NCBI GenBank assembly: GCA_012932865.1
Contig: SAXG01000005.1
Span: 868,001-932,000 of the forward strand
Length of the DNA: 64,000 nucleotides
Direction of reading: 5' to 3'
DNA from: Amylostereum areolatum
Taxonomy: Eukaryota; Basidiomycota; Agaricomycetes; Russulales; Stereaceae
This document shows positions 22,044 to 34,470 of this stretch, in pieces. The position numbers and the translations under genes are program-made. Every line of letters starts with the position of its first letter. Positions within the stretch are counted from its first letter, which is position 1. The notes under the pieces were generated by a model that was not told the DNA's origin, made no database searches, and was given only the letters and a program-made list of their open reading frames with translations.

Positions 22044-25000
22044 ATGTCCGATCGCAAGGATCGCTTCAAAGACGATGCGCCTCGCATTCCCCGAGGAAGA
22101 AGCGATATACACCCCAATCCTCAAGTAACAAGAGAGCTCCGTGCGATTTCCGCGCGTGGCACACGCCGCTCTGCGACATCGACTCCTGCAAATATTGCAA
22201 CAGGGGCGGAACAAGCGTCCAGCTGGCAGCCCTCCCCGAATTCCCATATTGGTCCGATAGTCCAAGAACCTCACAATGCGTCAAACTTTGGGAATAGTCG
22301 CAAGGAACTCCTGGACGTGGGTGCGACGGATGGGTCAAGCAGCCATAGTGAGGCTGGAGCCAAAGACCCCGCTGTCGGTAACTCCGGTCATGCTACGCCT
22401 TCTCCCTCTAGGGCCTCCACAGATAACCTGTCTACCTCACCTCCGTTCTCTGAAGTTGCGCCGTTTGCCTTCTATGGCGTAACTCCATCCCATACCGGTC
22501 CTCAGGCTGCTTCCACATCTAACACATTATCGATCCCCGTCCTCTCCGAAAAGACTGAGTCAGGCCGTACCCTGCACGACCCATCTCCTGCAGCCGCTTC
22601 TACACCTCGAGAAAGCCATTCAAGCCGACGTTTACAAGCAGATAATAGTCTACTAGCAGACACACTCGAGACGCATCTCCCATACACGTCAACCTGCAGA
22701 ATGAGCAAAGATGTACAGCTAGCGATTATGGCTGAATCGCGAGGCAGATTCGTCGGCCCAATGGACCCTCAGAAATTCGTAGACGTGTTCGTACCTGGCC
22801 CTCAACACAAAACCATGCCATTGAATGTTTCATGGAAGAAGGTTGCCAGGGCTGTCAATGAATCCGATATGTACGAACACTTCGTGCGTCTCTCATCTTC
22901 GCTTTTCAACTCTTGTACAGTGTCTGAGTCCTGTTTATCTAGTTAAAAATATGTCGTACTTTGGACTCAGATCCCGATCTTGGCTCCCACAAGATGACCT
23001 ACGTGAACTCTTCCAAAACCTCGGACCGCCGAACCGTCCCTCCTGGTGATCCCAAGAGAGAAGGCTTGAAACCAGATGTCATGTTCTACGGACCTGAAGC
23101 GGAATTTCGTCCAGGGAATTGCCTCACAGATTTTGCTCGCGCAGATGGGTTTGGTGAGTTTAAATTCGAGGCAGAAACCTACGATCCCTTCTGCGATAAA
23201 CCGCAGAGGGGTGCGAATTATCCTTTCGAGCGCATCACAGAAACTGGCAAAGAGGCTCGCGGTCAGATCGCTGCTTATGCCAGTGCGATCTTCGAACTCC
23301 AGTTTCGGACATTTTGCTTTTCCTTCCTTATTCTAGGGAGAAAGGCGCGGTTCATTCGATGGGATCGCTCAGGCGCGATCGTGACCAAGGCTTTTGACTA
23401 CATCAATCGTCCAGGACTTCTGACACAGTTTTTTTGGAGATACGGGTTTCTTTCTCCCGCACAGCGTGGTCACGACATAAGTGTTCAAAGGATTCCGCGT
23501 AACAAAATATTGGCCGATCCTACTCTTGCTGTCGCAGTCAAAGCGTTGCAGGATGCTATGAAAGACTCGAACAAAGAGCCCGACTTGAATGCTTTTTACT
23601 TGTTACGCATGTCCCCTCTACCCGTTCCTCCCATCGAAATAACCACTGGCAGCTCCTCTGCCGATGCGTGCCTTCCCGGTTCATCGCTTCTCGGGCCCCC
23701 CACCTCACACGTCTCTTCTGCATCACAGCCCATACGCATCCCTTCGGACCAAGTGATATCCAGGAGTGCCCCACCTTCATCCGTCCCATTGCCTAAAAAC
23801 CACCTCTCAGCGACAGATGGTTCTGCCACCGGGAACTCATACGACGGATGGGACCACATTGTTCTTCCTCCGCAGTTTCGGGATCGTGGCCCCTGTGGCG
23901 AGGCCTCGCGTTTGCTCTACGCATGCGAAAGACGCTCAGGAAAGGTTCGACATCTTAAGGATACATGGAGGGCCATGTCTCCAGGATACACGGTGGAGCA
24001 CGAAGTCATACAAGAACTGCGGAATAATAATGTGAAGCATATTGGTACCGTCCATAGCGCGTGGGACGTAGCGCCTTCGGGCGAGTGCTCTGACACGGTC
24101 ACACCCGAATACTGTGACGTCGTTCCATCCGAATTTTTGCCTGTGAGCCTTGAAGACCAAACCGCACGATGCCCTCGCCGTTTGTACCGACTGATCATCG
24201 AGGAGGTAGGGAAAGAGTTGTGGAAGTTTGAACATACAAAAGAACTGGTCCAGGCCGTGCAGGATGCCATCGAAGGTGGGGCTAGTAATACACTATCTCG
24301 TAGACCGCTCTCATACTTATATGGCTTTTCAGCACACGATGGTGCCGAAACGGCGGGTTGGCGGCATCGAAATATCAGTGTCGGCAGCATTCTCATTGTT
24401 GACGGAGGCGGTATTCTAATCAACTGGAGTTCTGCGAAAGCAATCGTGGACATGAATAAAGGATCAATGCGAGACCTTGAGCAAGAAGGGACCTGGCAAT
24501 TTGTGTCGTCCGCAAGACTCTACAAGATCAGAGGGCCACATGAGCGCCTAGACGAGATGGAGTCATTTTTCTGGGTGTTGCTCTGGATTGCGCTCAAATT
24601 CTGCAAGCACTCCCTTCCCAGTGATTCCCTTAAGAATGCACTCACGAACATCTTCGATGCCATGGATATCCAATCGGGGGTTCCGACAGGCGGCAGGGCT
24701 AAACAGAAAATTCTCCGTTCGGAAACATTGGAACATATCCTGGAAACTTCATTTGAACTCTCGCCTCTGAACAGTGTTCTAGAGAACATGCACGATACTC
24801 TAGGACCGCGATATCGCGAGCCACCGGATATCTCAACCCCGCAGAAGTTGGGTGTAATCCCTGAAATTTGGGAACGGAAGCTCCAGATGCGGATCCAACA
24901 ACTGGACCAGTACAATCTATGTATGACTCAACTGAGGGATTCGTCGTATCTTCGCAAACGGATCCAGCTCTGTCTAGATTCCCTTGACTGGCCGACGACA

Positions 25001-25393
25001 CATGATGGGCCACGGTATCACCCAATCTATATTCATAACGCTGTGAATATCGGTGAGAAACGAGCAGTTCCTCGAGATATGTATTGGCAATCGCCTGCAG
25101 TGGCTGCGCATCCCCCGAAGGAGCCTATGAAGCAGAAAATCCGACCTGAGGGCCCACCGAAGAAGATGTCTCGAACAAAATCACAACAAGGACGACAGCA
25201 CGCGGAACGGGACGAAGAGGAAGATGGTGACGAGCTGGAGCATGAGCTAGACACGGGCGACGAGGAGGCGTGGCATGAGCCTGGCGTAGAGATCCCGCCA
25301 GCAGAGGATGATATAGGAACGCCCCCGCATAGTGAAGCTAGTGAAGGCGCGTCAAGCCCAGGAGGAGCGACCACAGAGATTGAAGCTGATTGA
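22044..25393 (+). CDS. FunK1-type pseudokinase (catalytic residues lost)
   Basis: Second FunK1 gene, three exons (22044-22883, 22943-24275, 24333-25393), 1077 residues, with intron positions matching those of the neighbour. The ATG at 22044 is chosen as the first before a polar, conserved-looking N-terminus; an open frame upstream adds 42 doubtful residues. Shared blocks are GRFVGPMDP, NESDMYEHF, ADGFGEFKFE, ARGQIAAYASAIFELQFR and KARFIRWDRSGAIV. The catalytic loop reads HRNISVGSIL: the catalytic Asp is Asn (codon 24371-24373) and the metal-binding Asn is Ser (24386-24388). The DWD motif reads NWSS (24422-24430). The frame is intact throughout, so loss of catalysis looks tolerated or selected rather than decay. 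The C-terminal 130 residues are charged, with a basic patch and then an acidic tail. It probably binds rather than phosphorylates partners. Confidence 0.9.
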
Positions 25394-25630
25394 AGACTGA
25401 TAGTAAAAGCACTTGTTGAATACTCTGTATGCTTGTGTTGTTATGGTTTATTTCTTGTGTACAATTAGTACTTCATAATCATGCAAGGACACTCAGTACT
25501 CAGTACTCAAAGTACTCAATGCCAGAGTCGGCAGCCGGCCAGTGGAAAGACTGTGGAAAGAGGATCGGTTATTCGAGGCCCCCCCCTAACGCCCATAGAG
25601 GTCTCATCCGAAAATCCGGAATTTTGGCAC

Positions 25631-26225
25631 TTCCGTCAGCATACTTTCGACCCACTTCCGTCCGCATTCGGCTAAAACATACGTCGCTTGGGGCCAATTC
25701 TGTCCGCATTGGCGGATGTAACCTCGTAAACAGTACCTTCCGTCAGCATTGGTTGATTAGACCTCGTGAACGGCACACCTACCTTCGTAGACTCGTATAG
25801 TTCCAGCGTCTTAGATCCCTATCATACAGATTGCTGCTCTCTGGCACTACCTTGAGCACGGACGTAGATTTTTGATGAGCATTCTCGTATGGCACCGGAG
25901 TGATGCCGCCGCCGCCGCTGCCGAGAACGACCCATGCTCTCCTGGTCGCAGAGAGCTGATCGAATTGGCTAGTCACCGGTCACCATGTAGCAGAACTCAA
26001 GTACTCACACCGATTATCCTTGCCAGAAAGCCCACTCCTACGTCAAATCGAAGCTCGAGCTTGGTCCATGCCCCATGTTTCCGTCCGCATCCGGATCGGA
26101 CCTCGGGTCTGGTGGGCCGCTTCCGTACGGACTTTTGGATCCAACATTTGCCCAAATTTCAGCCCTTCCGTCCGCACTCGCGTCGGACATGAGACCAGGA
26201 TTTCGACCACTTCCGTCAGCATTGG
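25631..26225. repeat. Degenerate ~43-bp minisatellite, unit marked by TTCCGTCMGCAT
   Basis: Eight degenerate copies of TTCCGTC(A/C)GCATT(C/G)G start near 25631, 25656, 25698, 25738, 26079, 26121, 26166 and 26211. Spacing within the two clusters is mostly 40-45 bp. Copies at 25698 and 26121 are the most diverged. Several are followed by a GACCTCG-like string, so the unit is longer than the core. Confidence 0.7.
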
Positions 26226-26311
26226 GATGAAACCTTTATTGGCATTAGGGGGGGGCCTGTTATTCGATCGTTACTAAAGTTGTGCCACGAAGCCTGTGCC
26301 TGGCCTCTGCC

Positions 26312-26393
26312 ATGCCGTGAATCGGTCGTCGATGTTTCTCAGCCTCTCGAGCTTGTGACCTCCCCATTATCTCACTCTGATCTCACTGGGAAC
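26312..26393. repeat. Dispersed repeat, copy B (partner at 3849-3914)
   Basis: Same orientation and clear similarity to 3849-3914, with an extra internal TCTCACT-type duplication. It ends 59 bp before the amidase start codon, so it probably lies in that gene's core promoter or 5' leader. Confidence 0.7.
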
Positions 26394-26452
26394 CGGCTGA
26401 GAACCTTCTTCTATGGTCTCTTAAGTCAATATGCGCGTTTCCAGTTACCGCC

Positions 26453-28536
26453 ATGTTCTCCTACTTTGCCCATAATCGCGCCTGGTGAGCCATTCCCAAT
26501 CTCGAACCCTTGACCTACTTTGACCTGCCGAGGTCATGTAGTCGCACGAAACAGAAGGAGCGTCATGAAAGAATCAGAAACCTACCCGAGGAATACCACT
26601 CCCCTCTCACTGACAGCGAGCTCCATATTCTCGCCCAACAATCCTCCAGCATTGTCGCCGACGTCCAGGCCGGACGGCTCGAGCCTCGCGAGGTTCTTGT
26701 CGCTTACGGCAAGAAGGCTATAAAGGCGCAAAGAGAAACCAACTGTCTCACTGAAGTTATGATTGCTGAAGCCGAGGAATGGGCCAAGTCGTGCAACAAG
26801 ACGGGTCCTCTTGCGGGTATGCCAGTCAGCCTCAAAGATATGGTCTGCGTTGCCGGCTTCGATAGCACAGCCGGATACTCTGTATGGGTACGTCCTTTCT
26901 TTTACTTACCATGTATGCGGGCATCTCATCTTGAATGTAAATTTGTAGGCCGGGAACCCAGCCACAAAGAACTCGCCACTGTTTGAGCTCCTCCTCGACG
27001 CCGGCGCCATTCCCTTCGTCAAGACCAATGTCCCTATCACCCTCCTGGCTTACGAAGCCTTCAATGACGTTTGGGGACGCACTACTAACCCGCATTCGTC
27101 GGCGTACTCACCTGGCGGCTCTTCCGGGGGCGAAGCCGCACTCCTCGCCTTCGGCGGCTCGCGCCTGGGCATTGGCACCGACGTCGCGGGCTCCGTGCGC
27201 GTGCCTTCGCATTATAGTGGAGTGTACACGATCAAAGCATCCTCCACACGCTTTCCAAAGGCGGGCAACGTCACTAGCACCATTGGCCAGGAGGGCGTAC
27301 CCTCCGCGTACTCTCCCATGACGCGCACCTTGGGCGACCTAGAGACCTTCTGGGGAGCAGTCATGAGCATGAAGCCGTGGGAGTACGATCCATCTGTACG
27401 TAGCTTCTTTCTCTTCTCCCGCTGGTCTATGCAGAAGATCTGATGTTTACTTTCGTGGTATACAGTGTTCACCTATCCCATGGCGGGCAGTGCAACTCCC
27501 CAAGAAATGCCGCATCGGCGTTATGTGGAATGATGGTGCGACGCCAACAGCTTTTGTTTCACGAAATGTTTCTTATCGTTGATGTTCTAGGTGTGGTTGC
27601 CCCCTCCCCGGCCTGTCTTCGCGCGTTGAACGAGGTCGTCGATGCTCTGCGTGACGACGGGCACGAGATCTTTACGATGTTAGCCTCCATCAATTCAGCC
27701 CAGTGTCACTCTCAGACTCATCAAGCCATACAGCGACCCTCCTAGCCCATTTGAAGCCCTTAAAATCGGCTCTCAACTCATGGCCAATGCCTGTAGGTCA
27801 TCGTCCCCTTCTCCCCTGCGCTATTCCTCTAACCGGGTTTGTTAGGTATCGGCGCAACCTCTCGTCTTCGCTGGGGCGAATCCAACGACCCAGGAATTGC
27901 CTCCGGTCTCCGTGCCTTCCACTTCCCGCGCCTCCTCACCTCACTCTACGCCTGGTTCACTCGCACCGTCCTCGGCGACCCGCTCTACGCCTCCCTCCTC
28001 TCCTCCTGGCACCCGCAGACCCCCCAGGAGTTTTACCACCGCATCGCCGACCGGGAGGCTTATCGAATGCGCTGGCACGAGTTTTGGAAGGATCAGAAAG
28101 ACGAGGATGGTAGAGAGATGGACTTCGTGCTGACCGTGCCGAACGCGATGCCCGCGATGCCTCATGGGGACAGCAAAAACCAGTGGACGTCGTGTGGATA
28201 CGCGTTCCTGTTCAACGTTGTAAGTCTCAAGAATTCATCTTCCATCTGTCTGGTTTCTGACGCGCGACGTTTCGACGACCGTAGCTGGATTACTCCGCAG
28301 GCGTACTCCCCGTAACGCACGTCGACCGTGCCGACGACGTGCTCCCGAGCGCATTCAAGCCACGCAACGCGGTCGAGGCGGGCGCGTACAGGACGTACAA
28401 TTCAGACGCGATGCACGGACTGCCCGTTGGCGTGCAGGTCGTCGGGCGGAGGCTCGAGGAGGAGAAGGTGCTCGAGGGGATGAAGCTCGTCGAGGGGCTC
28501 CTGCGCGGGCGGGGCACAGCATACGAGCTACTCTAA
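26453..28536 (+). CDS. Amidase-signature enzyme (GatA/FAAH-like amidase)
   Basis: Amidase-signature hydrolase using a Ser-cisSer-Lys triad to cleave amide bonds. The ATG at 26453 opens an 11-codon exon whose donor (GTGAGC) splices in phase to TKQKERHERIRNL; longer in-frame starts are not ATG. Catalytic Lys is in GMPVSLKDMVC (about residue 109), the cis-Ser in SPGGSSGGEAALLAFGG, and the nucleophile Ser in IGTDVAGSVRVPS, where most relatives have GSDIGGSIR. The C-terminus has the usual LPVGVQVVGRRLEEEKVLEG. About six exons, around 570 residues, normal for fungal amidases. The substrate (small amide or fatty-acid amide) is not readable. A copy of the dispersed repeat lies directly upstream. Confidence 0.9.
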
Positions 28537-29357
28537 GCAACAAAAGTGCAATGTACGTATCTGAGCGTTTGATTGGTCAAAATGGATATAAGGGTGGGCG
28601 TCGCCGTTCGGAAGAGGACGTCATTGGTCACGGTCCCAATGTCGAACTGGTGTAACGCACGGAGTCTGATTAATTTGGCGTCAACCTGGACTACCCAAAT
28701 CCTGCAACTCGTCACAACATGAAAGTAAGTTGCCGTCCTCGGTATTCTTCTTTCCCATTGCCTATGCAGGGTATCCCATGGGAGATAAGGTGCTGTACAT
28801 CGTTGCAGTTGGCCACCGGTGCGAAATGGCGAGCTATCCTTATGGCGGCGGTTGCAGGTTTCCGCTTTGACTGACCAAGTACATTCAAAGCACAGTGTCA
28901 CATCCGAGGTCGCGTCGAGCATGGCGTGGAGACGAGAGAATCGATATGTACGACCAGAGTACGGTCTTGTCACGACACACCGCTGTGGCTGAGGAACATT
29001 ATTCGGGGCCAAGGATCCTCCCCAAATCCAAAGTTGACCCTCTTGTCAGCTCGCTTGTAATTCCCGGGAGCGTCGGAAGGTGACAAAGGCAATGGGCATG
29101 AACGTACTCAGTTTTCGGTGAGCCGGCGCTGAAAGAAGTCTGCAGCAAGCACTGTAACGTCAAATATTACCCTCTGCGTCACTGCAGTTTAACCGTTATC
29201 TTGCTTTCTACAGTTTACACAGCTCTGACGTGCACGTCCCCCTTATGTGCTGCTCCAGCTATATAAGAACCTAGCGGCGCCATACAAATCCCCGGTTCAG
29301 CACTCGCACGTTCACTGGTCGCGCAGTCTCTTTAATCGAACTAGCACCCACGTCGAA
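28537..29357. other. Intergenic, promoter of the first P450
   Basis: 821 bp with no gene recognised. A TATA-like element lies at 29260-29267, about 91 bp before the next ATG. Confidence 0.5.
29260..29267 (+). promoter_or_regulatory. TATA-like element of the P450 gene
   Basis: CTATATAAGA lies about 91 bp upstream of the ATG at 29358, a usual distance for a fungal TATA box plus short leader. Confidence 0.45.
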
Positions 29358-31725
29358 ATGGGGCCCCTTTTTGTCGCCGAGGCTGTCATCACTACCTGCA
29401 TTACGGCCGTTCTGCTCTTCGTCGGTCGTCGCTATATGGCTCAACGACATCTTCGTGCCGTCTCAGGGCCTCCAAGTGGCTCTCTTTGGGCAGGTGTGTC
29501 ACTCGCAACCCTTTTCACGGTGCTCATCCCTGAAGGTTGATCCTGGCCCTCAGGTAACCTGAAAGAGATGTTTAACCACAACGCCTCGCCGTTCCACGAT
29601 AAGATGAATAAGTTATACGGCAAGGTCATCCGCATTAGCGGAGCATTTGGTGTACGCCTATCGCAACCCATAGAACTATTGCGACTCTTACTCGCGCCTT
29701 TCGACAGGACTCGCAACTCGTGATATCCGATACCAAGGCGCTATACAACATCTTGATCAAAGAGCAGTACACGTTCGAGGAAGCATCTTGGTTTACTGAG
29801 TACGTTCAATTACTCGCCAACTCTGCCAACGGCCTTATGCGTACGTTCTTCTAGGACCAATCGACTGGTATTTGGCCTCGGACTTATCTCGACGCTTGGT
29901 ATGTTACCTTCTCAGTGCTCCCAGATTCCGCGGGATTGAGGTTCCGCGTCAGGCGCCACACACCGTAAACAGCGCAAGCTTCTTAACCCAGCGTTTTCCA
30001 TCAACCATATGCGGCGCATGATTCCAATGTTCCAGTCCATCACGATGGAGGTTTGTCCATGTTATTCGTCTTGTGTCTTTCACCGCTTGACGCAGTCTGA
30101 TATCGGTTTACTGCACATAGCTTCAGAACATCCTTCGTAAAGAGGTTGCCGACGGTGCGAAGGAAATTGACATGCTAGAATGGATGGGCAAGCTTGCTCT
30201 TGAGCTCATTGCTCAAGCTGGCCTCGGGTACACCTTCCATGCGCTGCAGGGCGAGAATAACGACTACGCCAATGCGCTAAAGTCCTTCATGTTTGTCATC
30301 CATTATGAGCAAATATCTCTTACTCGAGGCTGACACGTCCTCCTTCTCACCTGCACAGCCCGACAATATATACCGTACAAGTATGGCGCCGGTGGCTTCC
30401 AAATTTGACTGCTGTCTTTCCCGCCAAACTCTTGCGCGCCCTGGCGATATCTGTTCCATGGCCAACGGTTCGTCATCTCGTCCAGATTGCCGACACCATG
30501 CACTTCACCTCAAAGGAAGTATGGGAGAAGAAGAAAGAACTTGCAGCGCAAGGGGCGGACGGGATCGTGAACCAGTTAGGCGAAGGGAAGGATATCATGA
30601 GCATCCTCTGTGCGTCGCGCGTCATCATGTCTCTCGGCTAGTACTCTGTGCTCACTGATGCCAACATGTCTCTCGCCCAGTGAAAAGCAACTCCGCCGCG
30701 GACGAGAACGACCGCCTTCCTGACGCAGAGCTTCTAGGACAGATGTCGTTCGTCTCACCTTCCACCTCTTGTCTCGCGCTCGTTGACCTACCTCTACATC
30801 ACTAGCACGTTTCTCTTTGCCGCCACAGACACGACTTCGGGTGCATTGTCGCGCATACTCCACATGCTGGCCCTCAACCCCGACGTCCAAGATAAGTTGC
30901 GGGCGGAGGTCTCCGCGGCAGGTGGCGCAAAGGGAGACCTCGGGCACGACGCGCTGAACGACCTGCCCTTCCTCGAGGCCGTCTGCCGCGAAACCCTCCG
31001 CCTTTTCCCTCCCGTCAACTTTGTCCAACGCACGTACGTCTTCTGCTCTTCGTACTCTCATATCCTCATACTTCTCACGCCACCGTCCCGTCAGTGCTCG
31101 AAAAGACGCTATTATCCCGTTGGCCACTCCCATACGGGGCACCGATGGAAAGGTTCACTCGGAGCTCTTGGTGCCCAACGGCACGACGGTCATGGTGAAC
31201 ATCCTCGGCGTCAATCGCGATCCTGAAATATGGGGTCCGGACGCTCTCAAGTGGAAGCCTGAGCGCTGGCTCGCGCCGCTGCCGGAGAGTGTCGCAGAGG
31301 CGCATATACCGGGCGTATACTCAAACCAGTGCGTCGATTTCCCATTGTCTCTCTATATATACCAACTGATGCCGGTCATGCTTGAGATTGACGTTCATCG
31401 GTGGCGGGCGCGCGTGCATGTGAGCTTTTCTTCGCGATTCTCTCGCGAAAAATGACGTACTCACGCCCTTGGGCTGCTCTAGTGGTTTTAAATTTTCGCA
31501 GCTTGAGATGAGTGAGTGTCTTTCTTTTCGAGTTATTGATACGTATGGACGCTCATAGGGCACCGTATCGCAGAGGTCGTCCTCTCTCAGCTCATCTCCG
31601 TCTTTCGCTTCTCTCTTCCTGCAAAGAAAGAGATCATTTGGCTTTTCGGAGGTATCGTCACACCTTCCGTGGCCGGTGATGGGACCGCGAGGCCGTGCAT
31701 GCCCATGACGGTCTCTCTGGTCTGA
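29358..31725 (+). CDS. Cytochrome P450 monooxygenase 1
   Basis: Microsomal P450: an N-terminal hydrophobic anchor (VITTCITAVLLFVGRR) then a Pro-containing hinge (SGPPSG). About ten exons. Conserved elements: helix-C region THRKQRKLLNPAFS, I-helix FAATDTTS near 30825 (acid-alcohol pair intact), ETLR (ExxR) near 30990, the KPERW motif, and the heme loop assembled across introns as FIGGGRACIGFKFSQLEM with the axial Cys near 31415. All joins are in phase. The tail after the heme domain is RHRIAEVVLSQ and on to the stop at 31723-31725. The layout resembles the expanded basidiomycete P450 families; subfamily and substrate cannot be assigned by eye. Confidence 0.9.
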
Positions 31726-32711
31726 TCAGCAGCAGACCTACGGTGCATTTTTTGGGTGTCATATTTCTGAGTCGGTCATGACTGACTGCTGTCGTCACTG
31801 GCGCGCACGCCCTCTTCTCTCTCATCCTCACATAATTCCTCGCCCAGTTCTATGCTCATTCGCTCTCATTTCTCATCTTATTTCCGTCCTTCTCAGATAG
31901 ACATTCAGCTGGTCGGCCTTGTTTTGGTCAATGCTAATGCACTGACTGAACAACCCGAGCTCATAACTCGAGATTGTGGAAGGGAAGGATGAAATTGAGC
32001 AAGCAGCCTCAGGCTGGTCAATCAATTGTTCCGAATGCGAAGCGATATATGGTTCCGACTGAGAAGGATCGGCAGGCCATGTACAACCTGTAGCGCATGC
32101 GACCTTGACACTTGATCCCCATGTTCCATGTAAAGACCTGAATCGGACGAAGAGAATGCAATTGAACGAATCCTTATGTGATACTTACAAGTACAATGCG
32201 GACAGAAACCTAGGCAAGTGGGTTAGGTGCACAGCAGGACTAAGTATGCGGTTTATGTATAAGTCAGCGTCAGTGAGAGGGAGAGAATCCAAGGGGTATG
32301 GGAGGAGAGGGGAGTAGGCGATGCGCAATGAACGAGGAATAGGAGACTTGTTCGGGTCGTGCCAATGTCCGTGAGTGAGGGCCGTGAAAATAAAGAACAC
32401 GAAAACGCAACGTGAGCGCAGAACGGCAGGTAGAACCCGAGGACACGGTGTGCGGTTGGCCCGTATAGTACAGGTATATACAACGACGCGTGCGCACGAC
32501 GGTGGCGAAGTGTTAACGCCGGGGAGTTTACTGTCCACGCGAAGGTAAGACGCATCAGCAATGACGTCCGGAAATAACGTCGGGAAGGGACTCCGAGGAC
32601 GCACAATAATAACACCAAGGATCCATCCAGCCATCCCGCCGCCATCTCCCCCACTCCATCATCTCACTCTCCCGTACCATCCATCTCCATCGTCGTCCCC
32701 CCCACCCTGCA
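31726..32711. other. Convergent intergenic region
   Basis: 986 bp between the P450 (+) and the Ser/Pro-rich gene (-). Short ORFs on both strands are not conserved-looking. It probably contains the 3' ends of both transcripts. Confidence 0.5.
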
Positions 32712-34470
32712 TCACCGATTCATCTTCAAATCACGCATCTTCCGAATCACAGCGCCCCCATCCGTCTCCTGCTCCGATCCGCGCCCGTCGCGCGTCGTGA
32801 CGATGACCACAGGCCCCCGTCTTGCCTCCTCTGGGTCTACCGACGGCCGACGACTACCCGATGGCGGGCCCCACACCGACGGGCGGGAGATGCCAAAGGA
32901 TCCCGTGCGCACACGCGGGAGGGCGGATGCGGGCGAGGTGCCGGGGAGGAAGGGGGGCGGGGCGGGGGGGACGACGGGCGTGGGCGCGTGGATGTTCGGA
33001 AGGGACGGGTTGCGTCCGAGCGCGGGCGCGGGAAGCGAATTGAGGCTCGGCAGCGAGGGTTTGTGTCCGAGCGTCGGCGGGCCGCTTTGGATCGGCGAGG
33101 GCGCGTGCTTGCCGGGGAAGGCCACCGTCGGTGCGGAGCGGGAGGGGGTCGTGGGGCGCGAGCGTGTAGGCGGATGGGGGCGGGAGGAGGGCGTCGTGGG
33201 GCGCGAGCGGGGTCCTGATACTGTACCCGTGCCGCGTGTAGAACCCGCACGACTGACGAGGCCCGGACGGCTGGAAATGGGCGAGGCGGAGAGGGGGGGT
33301 ACGGGCGGTGGACGGGGGTGCGTGCCTCCGGGTGAAGGCGCATGTCCGACGGTGGGGAGCGGACGCACGCCCGGCGAAGTCACCTTCTGCCGTGGTTTGC
33401 TCTTCACCTCGGGACCCGACAGCGTGCGCGCGCGAGGCCGGGGCTGTAAGCCCGTAGGCAGAGGCAGCGGGCGCGTCTTGTTCTGATGATCGTCCGACGC
33501 GTTCGAGCGGGTCCGTTTGTGGAGGAGGTCGGTCGGGGAGGGCGTGGCGAGGGGCGATGTGGCGGCAGCTTTCCCCTTGTCCGACGCTGTGGATAGCGAG
33601 CGAAGACGCATGGTCGCGGTGCCCGATAGCTGTGCCGGGGGTGCGGCCTTGGCCGACCGCGTCGACTTGCTCGAGGAGGACGTGGAGGCGGGGCGAAACG
33701 CGTTGGAGGGACCCGGCTCGGTATCGCTGGGGGTGCGTGGACGCGCGTTCCGCGACTTGGAGGTCGAGGACGCGGGGGAGGTGGCGGCGGTGGCGGTGGA
33801 CCAAGACACGGACGACGTGCGGGATGAGGGTGACGAAGAAGAGGCCACGGAAGGACGGGTGCTGGCGCGCGGGGAAGCGGTCGATGGACCGGACGAGGAG
33901 GTTGTGCCCGAGCTCATCCGATTCCGGTCGCCGTCGCCGGGGGGATACTGATCGGGATTCCCGAAGGATGCGATGACCCCGCGCGAGGCCCACGGCGGCA
34001 GCGCGTCGTCCTCGGGTTTGCGCGCCCAGTCGATGGGACGGTGGATGCGCTGACAGTCGCAGCGCCTTGATGCTCTCCTTCATCAGGTTCGATCGGTCGT
34101 GCTCGGCGGCGGTCGGTGTGGGTGGAAAGACGAGATCGCGCGTGTCGCTCGGACTTTGGGAGGGCGGGGGCAGGTGAGACGAGGACGGTACGGCCAGGGC
34201 GGGAAGACGCGGTTTCACGCGAGAGATGCTGGGGGCGGCGAGGTCGAGCACGACTTCGGCAGAGGCGTTTTGCGCGGAGATGGACATGGTGGGCGGAGGA
34301 TTTGGCGCGGGGGCATTGTTTCCTCTACGGGTGGAGGTGAAGGACTCTGAATGCTGTCGGCGGGGTGCGCGGAAGAGAGGCGAGCCTTCCTTGCCGAAGA
34401 GGTTGCCAAACAAGCGACGTTTCTTGGCGGAATGAGAGGGGGCTGGCTCGGAGGGACGAGTTGAGGCCAT
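32712..34470 (-). CDS. Ser/Pro-rich low-complexity protein, unknown
   Basis: Not assigned to a family. The start at 34470 gives a basic N-terminus with KKRRLFGNLFGKEG (possible nuclear signal), then a Ser/Pro-rich region. A compact block at about 34080-33960 contains SNLMKESIKALRL followed by RIHRPIDWARKPEDDALPPW, the only part that looks like a conserved motif. About 400 residues of Ser, Pro, Thr and Arg follow to the stop at 32712. The two halves of the compact block are out of phase by one base near 34053; an 82-nt intron with a weak GTCTTT donor would also join them but would remove half of the motif. It is probably intrinsically disordered. The same strand and order as the IKS1 gene do not imply co-function. 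Confidence 0.6.

Larger units (their letters stand above)
25394..26452. other. Repeat-rich intergenic region
   Basis: 1059 bp between the pseudokinase and the amidase. It contains a TACTCAGTACTCAG-type short repeat near 25490-25515, a degenerate minisatellite (25631-26225) and copy B of a dispersed segment (26312-26393). No coding frame is convincing. Confidence 0.6.

Noticed and set aside
26453..31725. Amidase plus P450 as a biosynthetic cluster
   Set aside because: No backbone synthase or transporter of a known cluster type accompanies them; neighbours are unrelated families.
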